DNA from: Candidatus Zixiibacteriota bacterium | GTDB lineage: Bacteria; Zixibacteria; MSB-5A5; UBA10806; 4484-95 | Reading direction: 5' to 3' | DNA: 64,000 bases | NCBI GenBank assembly: GCA_024231855.1 | Contig: JAAEQD010000345.1 | Span: 180,980-244,979 of the forward strand | In this document: one piece after another, positions 26,437 through 35,261 of the stretch | Layout of the letters: every line of letters begins with the position of its first letter | Numbering within the stretch: position 1 is the stretch's first letter | Program-made: the position numbers and the translations under genes | Notes under the pieces: model-generated | Told to the model about the DNA's origin: nothing | What the model saw: only the letters and a program-made list of their open reading frames with translations | The model's database searches: none

Positions 26437-27717
26437 ATGATTAAAAATTCAAAATTGATGACAACTGTGCTGATCTTAATATTCGGCATAATTGCCATCT
26501 CCCCGGCTCAGGCCGATATAAACGATATTATCAATGCTGGTATCGGCTATCTTGAGGCCAACCAGGATGCGGAATCAGACCTTTGGGGGACGGATAAAGA
26601 AACGCCCTACCGCGATGGAGCGGTGGTCGTCGACGTTCTGGCCAGAATTAAGCCAACTTCTGAAAATATCGAGAGCGGCTTTCAAGCTGTGTACTCGATG
26701 TCGACTATTTCGACCGATTATCTTGCCCGTAAAATAATAGCCCAGGCATCGGTCAACGATGGCTTCGTGACTCCGGACCTGGTAACCAGCCTGGTAGATA
26801 TGCAAAACACAGACGGCGGCTGGGGATATCAGAAGCATTATGTCAGCAATGTACTTGAAACAGCTTTGGCAATCAAAGCCCTAGTGGCCGCTTCATATGT
26901 CGATCCCGATCCGTCAGTTCTCACTCCAGCCGGTACCTTCCTGGCCAATAGTCAAAACAATCCCCCGCCCCTCGGGGATTACGGCTGGGGATTTGTTTCA
27001 GGCAGTGTTAGTCGAGTGCTTTATACGGCTCACGCGGTTACCGCGCTTTCAGCGCTGCAGGACAACTATACCGGTTATGATTTTTCCGATCAAATAGATG
27101 ATGCTTTTGTCTGGCTGGATGAAGTACAACTAAACGACGACGGTTTTGGCAGCGATGGAACCAGCAATGCCTATGAAACCGGATTGGCGATTGCCGCGAT
27201 GATTGCTTTTGATCCCGCGGCACAGAACATCGCCGATGCCTGGGGTTATCTCGAAAGCACCCAGGATCCGACAGATGGTAGTTGGGATGATGACGCTTAC
27301 AGCACAGCTATGGCAATTGATGGATTAAACTGTATTGATCCCACCAATTTCTTTTACGCGTACCTCCCCGGTGACGCCAACATGTACAACGGCGATTGGC
27401 CGCCAATGGTGCTTGGTGGCGATGTAACTTACCTCATGAATTTTTTCCGGGGATTGCCAACTAGCCCGTCCTGCTTGTTAGACGGATATTATTGCTCCGC
27501 GGATGCCAACGGCGATTGTATGGTGATTGGCAGCGACATTACCCGTTTAATAAATTATTTCAGGGGCTATAATATTATCGAATGGTGTTCCACTTACGAA
27601 CCTGCCTGGCTGCCGCCGCCGGCTGATCCACCATCAGGTGACGCGCCGGAAGGCTGGCCGAACTGTGATACGCCATCGGTAACGAGTAAATCCTTACCCA
27701 CCGAAATCGGCAAATAA
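26437..27717 (+). CDS. Secreted terpenoid cyclase/prenyltransferase-fold protein with dockerin-like tail
   Basis: 426 residues. A signal peptide (TTVLILIFGIIAISPAQA) is followed by repeats of the alpha/alpha-barrel fold of squalene cyclases, prenyltransferase beta subunits and alpha-2-macroglobulins: DGGWGYQ, DDGFGSDG and DGSWDDDA, each followed by TALAIKAL-like helices. Residues about 310-385 form two dockerin-like Ca-binding segments (PGDANMYNGDW...GGDVTYLMNFF and ADANGDCMVIGSDITRLINYF). With no cellulosome genes in view, the tail more likely serves surface attachment or stability. Export argues against a sterol or prenyl enzyme. A strong terminator follows. Confidence 0.78.
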   Translation: MIKNSKLMTTVLILIFGIIAISPAQADINDIINAGIGYLEANQDAESDLWGTDKETPYRDGAVVVDVLARIKPTSENIESGFQAVYSMSTISTDYLARKIIAQASVNDGFVTPDLVTSLVDMQNTDGGWGYQKHYVSNVLETALAIKALVAASYVDPDPSVLTPAGTFLANSQNNPPPLGDYGWGFVSGSVSRVLYTAHAVTALSALQDNYTGYDFSDQIDDAFVWLDEVQLNDDGFGSDGTSNAYETGLAIAAMIAFDPAAQNIADAWGYLESTQDPTDGSWDDDAYSTAMAIDGLNCIDPTNFFYAYLPGDANMYNGDWPPMVLGGDVTYLMNFFRGLPTSPSCLLDGYYCSADANGDCMVIGSDITRLINYFRGYNIIEWCSTYEPAWLPPPADPPSGDAPEGWPNCDTPSVTSKSLPTEIGK

Positions 27718-27744
27718 TACATCACAATCTGATAAGTTAAACAC

Positions 27745-27776
27745 AAAAGGCAGGTCTCTCAGGAGACCTGCCTTTT
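27745..27776 (+). terminator. Rho-independent terminator
   Basis: Perfect 14-bp stem AAAAGGCAGGTCTC/GAGACCTGCCTTTT with a TCAG loop, ending in a T-run, 27 nt after the cyclase-fold gene. It closes the secreted-protein cluster. Confidence 0.95.
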
Positions 27777-27941
27777 ATTCTTAACTGATAAATATTAACT
27801 ACACTACCGTCCGGTATTTCTCTAAATGAATAGAGAAATAGACACTAATCGATATAGAGATACAATATAATAGGGGGATTTTAAGCTGCCCGTTTTTTAG
27901 AAACTTACCTTTAAAACAACTTAGTTTAAAGCTGTAATTCT

Positions 27942-28064
27942 ATGCAGATAATTAGGATAGATGATAATGGTTGTCCTAAAACCAGTAGGTTTGGGGACAT
28001 TTACATTCCAGATGTTTTAATTGACAATCCAAATATTATAAGCAATCTTGCCGATAATCATTAA
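27942..28064 (+). CDS. Small hypothetical ORF (40 residues)
   Basis: ATG 27942 to TAA 28062-28064. The peptide begins MQIIRIDDNGCPKTSRFG and has no recognised domain. It may be a real small gene or the 5' stub of a lost one. Apart from it, 27781-28150 holds nothing recognisable. Confidence 0.3.
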   Translation: MQIIRIDDNGCPKTSRFGDIYIPDVLIDNPNIISNLADNH

Positions 28065-28150
28065 AAGCTTGGCGACAGTCTGGCCTGGCCAGTTATAGAA
28101 ACTGCTTAAATACGCCATGACTTATGATGGTGAAACTTTAGAGGTAAATT

Positions 28151-28552
28151 ATGTCAATGAATGATCAGGGCGATAAAATTCAGGAAAAATCCAGAATACT
28201 TATATTCAGTTCAAGTCTGGATTTCCAAGAATTGCTGACCGATATATTTCCTAAACACAATTTAGAGTTCATTGCTGAACCTAAATATTTAGCCAATTCA
28301 GATTACTTGCATCGAATTTTCACGACTAATCCATATGAAATACTAATATTATCTAATTTTGAAATACCAATTGACATAGTAAAACAACATATTTTCCTAA
28401 TCCCACAGAATGGGAAATTCGAAGTACTGTTGATATCAGGCTTAATCGATGAGGAGATTCGCGATCTTTGTAATAGCAGAGGTATTAATACTCTATCATT
28501 ACCGTTCAAAGCTGATGCTCTAAAAGCGATTATATCCGACTTATACCAGTAA
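28151..28552 (+). CDS. Degenerate receiver-like (pseudo-receiver) protein
   Basis: 133 residues following the beta/alpha plan of a response-regulator receiver: RILIFSSSLDFQELL (beta1/alpha1), EILILSNFEIP (beta3), VLLISGLI (beta4) and LSLPFKADAL (beta5). The acidic pair after beta1 is missing, the phospho-Asp position reads Ser/Asn, and the Lys-Pro-Phe of beta5 has become Leu-Pro-Phe-Lys. If the fold is right it cannot be phosphorylated normally. No kinase or output domain is adjacent. The preceding GAGG gives a plausible ribosome binding site. Confidence 0.5.
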   Translation: MSMNDQGDKIQEKSRILIFSSSLDFQELLTDIFPKHNLEFIAEPKYLANSDYLHRIFTTNPYEILILSNFEIPIDIVKQHIFLIPQNGKFEVLLISGLIDEEIRDLCNSRGINTLSLPFKADALKAIISDLYQ

Positions 28553-28862
28553 CAATAGCTTACACGACTCCCTATTTATTAAGCGCTTTTTCCCACTGGA
28601 TATCACCAGACTACGCTGCAGGCTGATGATTATTACTCCGGTATGTATTTTCATAAGCTACAGTCTGATGGTTACGCAGATACAAAGAAGATGCCGCTGA
28701 TTAAATAACATCGCAGATATAACTTAAAAAATTCACAAGCAAGAGATGGGATTGGACGGTCTGCGGATCGCCTTTTTTCTAAATCAATTATAAATTAAAT
28801 ATTTGTTTACGTATGCTCTGGGAAGTATATTAAAAAGAAAAATATTTAAACGGAATCAGCCC
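28553..28862. other. Intergenic stretch without recognised features
   Basis: AT-rich sequence between the pseudo-receiver gene and the first gene of the mobile element. No gene, tRNA fragment or clear terminator was seen, so the element's left boundary could not be placed here. Confidence 0.6.
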
Positions 28863-30976
28863 ATGAAAACAACCCCTAACCATAATAATGCACTGAAGGT
28901 CTCAAAAGATGAGGCCTTATCAGGATTATATAATTGCATAAAAGAAGGCCTGATCTCTCGTTACATTAATGTTCCTGCTGATGAATCTATAAAAACACAA
29001 GAATTAAGAAAATGGCTTGATGGTGCAATAGACACATTAGGGAAAATATATAGTGAGTCTTGGTATCTTAAGAAATTCAATGATTCGTCAATGAAAGCAT
29101 ATTCCTGTGACGTGGAGCAGATTGATTATGAGTCATTATCTAAATTAATACCCGATAAAATAATCTGGCTAATTGAAAGATATCGCTTCCTGAAATATTA
29201 TGGAGACTTATCCGAGCTAATAGGATCGGAGTCTTTTAATTGCCGACAAAAAGAAAAGCTAATTAGATATCTACCACGTGGTTTTTTCCATCCTACCCCA
29301 GATTATGAAGGATATTATCTGCACTTATTTGACCCCATGTTAAATGATGATAGAGATATAGACGAACGGATTAGCGATATAATCGATGATATTCCAACGC
29401 CTGGGTTTAGGCATTATAGTGAAATTCCAACTTCAGAATTCGCAGAACAACGATTTGATAATTATTACGAGAGAACAAAGAATATTGCTAATGATGTTGA
29501 AAACTACATTCAACAAAGTTATAATATAATGGTTTCATCTTTAGAGGGTTTTTAAGTTGCTCCACAACTCTTGAAAGGTCTAACAGCGGAACAAGAAGCA
29601 GTTATAAAGGAATATTCGCATAGCAGTCCTAACTTAGCCAAATTGAAACTTATGAAAATTCCATATGTATTTTGCACTGATCTGAATGGAATTATTGCGG
29701 GGATATTTGATCCCGTTTTTGAATGGGATAAGATTTTTAATCATGTTGATAAAATGAAGAAGCGGATCGATGCTATTATAAAACTTTTGGCTAAAGAATT
29801 GCGATTACGGAAAAACCAGCAAGACGAAAAAATATGCTTCTATAGCGCAAAAGAACGGCTTGCGGATGCTGTCAGCCAAAGAATATCTACAGTTGAATTG
29901 TTATAAAAATGGGAAAAGTTAAAACCTGGAATCGATAAAACTCAAGTTCGAATATCATTAGAAAACTTAAAAGGCCGGTACATTAGGAGTTTGCCGGGTA
30001 TTGTTTTTGAATATCGCAAAGATAAATTGGAGGACAAATTTAAGTGGATGCAACACCGCATTGATGAAACGGAAGGCAAAGGAGGATTTTATCTTGAGGG
30101 TGATGAACCGAAACCCAATTTTGATAAAGATGCTTTCTTAAAAGAGGCTGTAAGCCAATATCCGTTATTTATTTTTAGTAAAGAAACTCCTCTGTATGAT
30201 TCTGTATTTAATCAAACATTAATAAGAATCGATGAAATCGATAAAGATTTACTCTCATATATTTATGATACTGTTGTGGATCTTCCGAAATCTTATTTGG
30301 ATTTTTTAGAGAATAAATCTATCTTAAACCTTAAACCTGAATTGGAAAGCGATATTAGACAGGAGCTCTCGGAAGTCGCTGCAATGGATGAACTCATCAT
30401 TCAGTTTAATCAGTATAATCAAAATCAAACTATAACGAATTTGCATAATGTAATTAATCCTGAGGGACCAGGGACCAATCAAAAAGAAACTAGAACGTCA
30501 GAGAAAAAAAATCAACACTGAGTAGCAGGCCTAAGGGGTGGAATGAAGTTAAGATTGTTATTGAGCCTGACCTTGTTAATATCAAAATATATGTAAAAAA
30601 GACATTAATAGCTGAGGATCATTATACGGCTTTAGGTCTTCCTATGGCCGCCAAAGGTTCAAAAAGGGAATATGGCGTATTATGGGATTTATTTCTATAG
30701 GTGGCTTTTAATCCTAAGGAAGAAACTGCATTATCGAAATTGAACGTAAAAAGAAAAGTCTCTCATGAAAGAGATTTAAACCGTGTAGTTACCGATTATT
30801 CACAAGAGCGTAATACAAAACTGATATCATATATTTCGCGCATAAGATCGACCCTAAAGGATTACTTCAGTTTAACTGGTGATCCGATTAGCACTACGGA
30901 CGAGAATGTGAAATCCGCCTATAGTTTCTATTTTAAAGTCGAATTTGATAAAGGGTACAGGGATCAATTGATTTGA
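28863..30976 (+). pseudogene. Large unknown gene broken by stops and a frameshift
   Basis: One reading frame runs from ATG 28863 to 30521 with in-frame TAA codons at 29553-29555 and 29904-29906. At an A8 run (30504-30511) coding sense passes to another frame that continues to 30976, interrupted by TAG 30698-30700. The three open segments of the first frame line up without ribosome binding sites or good starts between them, and protein-like sequence continues straight through the stops (ISTVELL then KWEKLKPG). I read it as a former protein of about 700 residues, soluble, Lys/Glu/Asp-rich, with no recognised domain. The alternative is several small overlapping genes with TTG and GTG starts at 29571, 29991 and 30701. 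Confidence 0.5.
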
Positions 30977-30992
30977 TTTGTTACGCGTAACA
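30975..30992. repeat. GATTTGTTACGCGTAACA repeat, copy 1
   Basis: 18-bp direct repeat containing the perfect 12-bp palindrome GTTACGCGTAAC (30980-30991). A second exact copy begins 175 bp downstream. Confidence 0.8.
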
Positions 30993-31149
30993 AGGATTTT
31001 AGGCATAACAGGAATTCTATCGGCTAGAATAATTATTTAATTTAAAAAGATTAGAATACGTTATACCTCAATAATTTAAGGTTATGAGCAATATTATAAT
31101 TACTATAGTTTTGTCCCCAAATTAAGCCATAATAGGCATTTTATTGCCC

Positions 31150-31167
31150 GATTTGTTACGCGTAACA
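31150..31167. repeat. GATTTGTTACGCGTAACA repeat, copy 2
   Basis: Exact second copy of the 18-bp repeat (palindrome at 31155-31166). The pair flanks a non-coding 150-bp AT-rich stretch just upstream of the primase-helicase genes, where an operator or replication origin of the element could lie. Confidence 0.8.
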
Positions 31168-31211
31168 GCCATAAGTAGCGACATTATAAAGCTCCCAACC
31201 TCTTTAAGGGC

Positions 31212-31286
31212 ATGGAAGAAAATCCGCGGTATTTGGCCGGTATGTTTCAGGGGTTGGACGACCGGCCATATTTATCAGGAGCTTAG
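31212..31286 (+). CDS. Very small ORF upstream of the primase-helicase (24 residues)
   Basis: ATG 31212 to TAG 31284-31286, encoding a peptide starting MEENPRYLAGMFQGLDDRPY. It lies immediately before another small frame and the primase gene. Composition looks protein-like, but such a short frame may be a leader peptide or chance. Confidence 0.3.
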   Translation: MEENPRYLAGMFQGLDDRPYLSGA

Positions 31287-31287
31287 A

Positions 31288-31362
31288 GTGAAACGAAATC
31301 GAAACAATGAACTTTTAGCCCCAGAGATGCCTTCTACTGTAATGGGTGATGATGTATCATGA
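31288..31362 (+). CDS. Very small ORF overlapping the primase start (24 residues)
   Basis: GTG 31288 with GGAG about 9 nt upstream, ending in TGA that overlaps the primase ATG (ATGA at 31359-31362). The overlap suggests translational coupling. No homology recognised. Confidence 0.3.
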   Translation: MKRNRNNELLAPEMPSTVMGDDVS

Positions 31363-33260
31363 AAATGGATGGTTTTCTTCTATTACTCAACAAAGTTAGG
31401 ACGGCGGGCAAGGATCAATACATGGCGCTTTGCCCCAGCCATAATGATCACACCGCGAGCTTAAGTATAAAATCGGTTAACAGCAAAATACTATTACATT
31501 GTCATGCCGGGTGTGCCGCGATTGACATTGCATCTGATTTAAGGCTGACAATGGCCGATCTTAACCTTAACGGGAGTAATACCACGCCGGGGTTTAGGCA
31601 AATTGAGGCTGTTTACCGTTATACTGACGCCAACGGCAAGCCTTTCGAAGTGGTTAGAACCAATCCAAAGGGATTCTACCAGCGCCAGCCAGACGGCAAC
31701 GGTGGCTATATCATTAACCTTAAAGGTATAGTTCTAACGCTTTACCACCAGGATAAGGTGAAGCTGGCCATAGGAAACGCCACACCCGTCATTTTTGTAG
31801 AGGGCGAAAAAGACGCTGACAGGTTATGGAGTCTGGAGATGGTAGCGACAACTAATCCTATGGGAGCAGGCAAATGGCGGAATAGCTATACTGAGGTTCT
31901 CCAAGGTGCCGACTTGATCGTTATCGCCGATAAGGACAGCCCAGGGCGTGACCACGCTAATCGTGTAGCAAATTCATGCTATAGCAGGGCTGCCAGAATC
32001 CGTATCCTTGAGTTGCCAGGCGGAGGTAAAGACGTGAGTGATTGGTTAAACAACGGGAGAAATAGAGAGTCTCTTAAACGCCTAATTACGGAAGCCCCAG
32101 AATGGAAACCATCACGAGATAATAAGGCTGTTGGCCTGGTATGCATGGCGGACGTGGAAGCTGAAGAAGTTGATTGGTTATGGTTTCCCTACATTCCCAA
32201 GGGTAAGTTGACATTATTAGAAGGTGATCCCGGCGTGGGCAAATCTTGGGTAAGTTTAGCCATTGCGACTGCCGTATCTCTTGGTAAAGGGCTGTATGGC
32301 ATGGTGGCGGATGAACCAGCGAAAGTTGTAATAGCATCGACGGAGGATGGCCATGGGGATACCATAAGGCCTCGATTAGACAGCATGGCGGCTAATGTTA
32401 AACAGATTTACGCTATATAGAATCCCCTCGACTTTGGCAACGGGGGCCTTGACGATCTGACGACGCATATTGAGCAAGAAAACCCGGCGTTGGTGATAAT
32501 TGACCCTTTAGTGGCCTATATTGGAGCAGGTGTTGACATTCATAGGGCAAATGAGACCAGGGCGATAATGGCGAAATTAGCGGATATGGCAGATAATCAT
32601 CGTGTGGCTATTTTGGCTATCCGCCACCTTACCAAAGGTGGTAAGCTGAAAGCAATATATCGGGGCATAGGTAGTATTGACCTGACAGCCGCTTGCCGCT
32701 CGGTGCTTATGGTCGGTTTTGACCCTGACAATCCCCAAGACCGGGGTATAGTACAAATTAAATCTAATTTAGCGCCTATGGGCGAGGCTATCGGCTATCA
32801 GTTGCGTGACAGCAGTTTTTTCTGGACCGGCGAATCGGACTTAACCTGCGAGCGTATGCTATCGGCAGAAGATAGCGGAAGCAAATCTGCCCTAAGCGAA
32901 GCAGTTGATTTTCTCAAGAGTGAGCTGGCCGATGGGCCGCGTGAAACCTCACAGATTTGGAAAGACGCGATAGATGCGGACTTAGCTAAAGCAACAGTTA
33001 AGAGAGCTAAATCCCAAATAGGGATTATAACCCGGCGTCAAGGTGAAGCTGGCAAGAAAGGCGGAGGTAAATTTATTTGGCAACTGCCTAAAGATGATTT
33101 AGGGGATCAAGCGGCTCATAATAAAGAATTTGATACCCTAAATAATCCCGATATCAAGCATGACCGCTTTCCAAAACCAAAAGATCATCATGATTTCGAC
33201 CCCCAGATGAGAGTATCCTCAATGTGCAGAAAGAGTTGCGGCAATTGCCAGAAGCTTTAA
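31359..33260 (+). pseudogene. CHC2-TOPRIM primase / RepA-type helicase with in-frame amber stop
   Basis: A single frame of 634 codons interrupted by TAG at 32418-32420. Before the stop: a CHC2-like zinc motif (CPSHNDH...CHAGC), a TOPRIM domain (VIFVEGEKDADRL, LIVIADKDSPGRDH) and the Walker A of a RecA/DnaB-like ATPase (GDPGVGKSW, near residue 290). After it, in the same frame with no gap: NPLDFGNGG, LVIIDPLVAYIGAG (Walker B), RHLTKGG, YRGIGSIDLTAACRS and KSNLAP. This is the replication protein typical of satellites and plasmids. The amber lies between Walker A and B, so without readthrough neither half is functional. Nonsense mutation is the simplest explanation. Confidence 0.8.
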
Positions 33261-33580
33261 AAAAACCGATTGAATATAAGGAAATTGGCAATTCTAATAA
33301 AAAAAGTCTTAAAAACGATCATTTATCAAAACCAAATGATCCCCTAAATGATTATGAAGCAGCTCTTGGTATGCCAATAGCGACAGCTATCGAGATTTGG
33401 CACTCGCGGGGTGCGCCAGAGATTCAATTGGGCCCGGGCGAGAAATGCAATGGCCTTGAAAAGCTACTGAGCAGGCCGGATGTGAGGCCTGCCTATTTGA
33501 AAGCTATAGCGGATTGGCTGAAGCAGTCCCACCACGGACGTTTTCTCGCTGGTAATCCCCCACCCTATAAGTCAGGTTGA
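33224..33580 (+). CDS. Phage/element-type protein of unknown function
   Basis: 118 residues from GTG 33224; the frame is open back to about 33194 without ATG. The C-terminal half (AIEIWHSRGAPEIQLGPGEKC, LEKLLSRPDV, YLKAIADWL) resembles a small uncharacterised protein common beside primase-helicases in integrative elements. It overlaps the end of the primase frame by 37 nt, so it may once have been fused to it through a lost frame. Confidence 0.5.
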   Translation: MQKELRQLPEALKKPIEYKEIGNSNKKSLKNDHLSKPNDPLNDYEAALGMPIATAIEIWHSRGAPEIQLGPGEKCNGLEKLLSRPDVRPAYLKAIADWLKQSHHGRFLAGNPPPYKSG

Positions 33581-33585
33581 TTGTT

Positions 33586-33957
33586 ATGGCAGTAAAGACT
33601 AAAAGAAAATGCAAAACCAAGGGCTGTAAGGCTCACCCGTTGCGAAATGGTGATCATTGCTATCAACACGATCCAGAACGTACCCAGGAACGCCAGAAAG
33701 CGCGCTCACAAGGCGGTAAGACTACCATGACTCCAAAGACTCTGGCAAACGCCAAATACAAGCTGGATACGATCACCGAGGTCAAAAAGATGCTGGGCGA
33801 TATTACCAATGCTTCACTGCGAGGTGATATTGATATTAGCCGCACCCAGACAGCCGGCTATCTGGCCTCGTTGATAATATCGTGCATTAAAGATCACGAT
33901 CTTGAGAAGCGTATGGAGCAAATCGAGGAAATTTTAAAAAGTAAAGCCGGTAATTAA
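33586..33957 (+). CDS. Small zinc-finger-like element protein
   Basis: 123 residues from ATG 33586 (TTG 33577 is also possible). The N terminus has a Cys/His arrangement CKTKGCKAH...HCYQHDPERTQER followed by ARSQGGK, a pattern I recognise from uncharacterised proteins of phages and integrative elements; the C terminus is helical. Possibly DNA-binding. It overlaps the previous frame's end closely, and the next gene starts 2 nt after its stop, so it is part of a compact + strand operon. Confidence 0.6.
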   Translation: MAVKTKRKCKTKGCKAHPLRNGDHCYQHDPERTQERQKARSQGGKTTMTPKTLANAKYKLDTITEVKKMLGDITNASLRGDIDISRTQTAGYLASLIISCIKDHDLEKRMEQIEEILKSKAGN

Positions 33958-33959
33958 TT

Positions 33960-34250
33960 ATGGCGGTTTTAAACAGAAGACTAAAAGCTGCTGAAAGCAA
34001 GGTAACTACACCTAACGATCTGGAAGAAAGATTTATCAATGAGTGGATAGAATGGTACACAACCGGCGATGCATCATTAATGGTAACTCCCCGTCCACCC
34101 AGAAAGTCATTGATATATTATTACCACGTTGTCAAAAAGAGAATGAAACAACAGGGCTTGGAAATGCATCCCGACCTTAGAGAAAAGCTCGATAGAGAAA
34201 TTCAGGAGTCATTGTCTGGTGAAAGTAAAGCGGTGAATCATGCAGGGTAG
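33960..34250 (+). CDS. Hypothetical element protein (LxxRLxxxE N terminus)
   Basis: 96 residues beginning MAVLNRRLKAAESK. This N-terminal LxxRLxxxE helix is shared with the genes at 34535 and 34746, while the rest of the protein differs. Starts 2 nt after the previous stop and overlaps the next gene by 11 nt. Function unknown. Confidence 0.55.
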   Translation: MAVLNRRLKAAESKVTTPNDLEERFINEWIEWYTTGDASLMVTPRPPRKSLIYYYHVVKKRMKQQGLEMHPDLREKLDREIQESLSGESKAVNHAG

Positions 34251-34551
34251 TTTAAAATCCAGGGTAAGAAAAGCAGGGCAATCATTTACACAATATGCGA
34301 GCGCCCGGAATTACATCGATGCCATGAAACACTGGCTGTCCGGTCTCGACAAAGGAGAGTCTTTTAACGCTCTGCCATCGCCGGATAAGGTTGGCGCGCC
34401 TGTTAATAGCCATGAAATCTATGTAATGGCCAACTCTCAGCTTGAGAGTGAAGCCAGGCTTAAAGGCGATATATTTGTATCTAAAGCTGATTTTGCAATT
34501 GAGGCCAGGCGGCGATTAGAAAGCGAGGCTGAAAATGTCGAATCTCAATAA
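34240..34551 (+). CDS. Hypothetical element protein
   Basis: 103 residues, mostly helical, rich in Ser, Glu and Ala. Overlaps the genes on both sides (11 and 17 nt), typical of phage operons. No domain recognised. Confidence 0.5.
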   Translation: MQGSLKSRVRKAGQSFTQYASARNYIDAMKHWLSGLDKGESFNALPSPDKVGAPVNSHEIYVMANSQLESEARLKGDIFVSKADFAIEARRRLESEAENVESQ

Positions 34552-34744
34552 TCGATTGAAAAAGATAGAAACTTGGCCTGGCATGAAAGAAGAGCACATT
34601 TGTAAAATATTTGTCAGGATGGCTCCGGGGGAAAAGTCTGAAGAAGAGATAAAATTCTTCAGAGATCATCAAACGGATTTGGATAAATGCAATATTATGA
34701 TTATCACCTGGCATGATCCTAATGCAATAAATGTTGGAGATTAA
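34535..34744 (+). CDS. Small phage-type protein, LxxRLxxxE family
   Basis: 69 residues: MSNLNNRLKKIETW, then KIFVRMAPGEKSEEE and DLDKCNIMIITWHDP. It belongs to an uncharacterised protein type frequent in prophages and elements, with an N-terminal RLxKLE-like helix and a C-terminal strand. The next frame is a broken paralogue. Confidence 0.55.
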   Translation: MSNLNNRLKKIETWPGMKEEHICKIFVRMAPGEKSEEEIKFFRDHQTDLDKCNIMIITWHDPNAINVGD

Positions 34745-34745
34745 A

Positions 34746-34965
34746 ATGAGTTATCTAGCAAATAGATTAGGCAAAATCGAAGATCGACTGAGCATCAAGA
34801 AAAGAAAGAAGGTGTTCTTCTGGCGTAATGAACCGAGTGTGCCAGGCGAAAGGGAAAAAAGCCTTCAGGAGGAATACACCTGATCTTGAGAACTATGATA
34901 TTTATGTCTACTGTTTCGGAAGGAAAAACCTGAACATAAATCCAGCAGCTCAAGGGCGTAAATAG
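34746..34965 (+). pseudogene. Frameshifted paralogue of the preceding small protein
   Basis: ATG 34746 opens MSYLANRLGKIEDR and runs to TGA 34881-34883. In the +1 frame, DLENYDIYVYCFG (34883-34920 region) aligns with DLDKCNIMIITWH of the 34535 gene, and PGEREKS aligns with PGEKSEE. One extra base near 34880 explains the break. A tandem duplicate that has decayed. From 34966 to 35004 nothing further is seen. Confidence 0.5.
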
Positions 34966-35004
34966 GTATTTAAGGAATAACTAAAACGGAATGAATCACT
35001 AATC

Positions 35005-35205
35005 ATGGAAAAGCTGCTAACAGTAGAACAAATAGCTGAACATCTGCAGATGAAACCGTCTACTATCTACCAGTGGACGCATCAGGGATTCATTCCGTAT
35101 ATCAAGTTGGGTAATAGGGTAAGGTTTAAAGTGTCGCATGTTGAGAAATGGTTAGAGAGTAGAACTAATAATGGCAGGTCGTGTAAGAAAGTCAGTGTGA
35201 TATGA
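35005..35205 (+). CDS. Excisionase / helix-turn-helix protein (AlpA/MerR-type, DNA-binding excisionase family)
   Basis: 66 residues with a winged helix-turn-helix: LLTVEQIAEHLQMKPSTIYQWTHQG and IPYIKLGNRVRFKVSHVEKWL, the standard excisionase-family layout. Probably controls excision or element transcription. It is convergent with the integrase gene, whose intact reading frame ends at 35262. Confidence 0.85.
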   Translation: MEKLLTVEQIAEHLQMKPSTIYQWTHQGFIPYIKLGNRVRFKVSHVEKWLESRTNNGRSCKKVSVI

Positions 35206-35261
35206 GCTTATTTAGAAGGAATCCAATCATCATTAAAGATGTCAAAGCATCTATTTTCAAA

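Noticed and set aside
31144..31362. A 72-codon frame upstream of the primase gene as one protein
   Set aside because: Most of it overlaps the palindromic repeat and a better small frame; only the last 24 codons follow a ribosome binding site.
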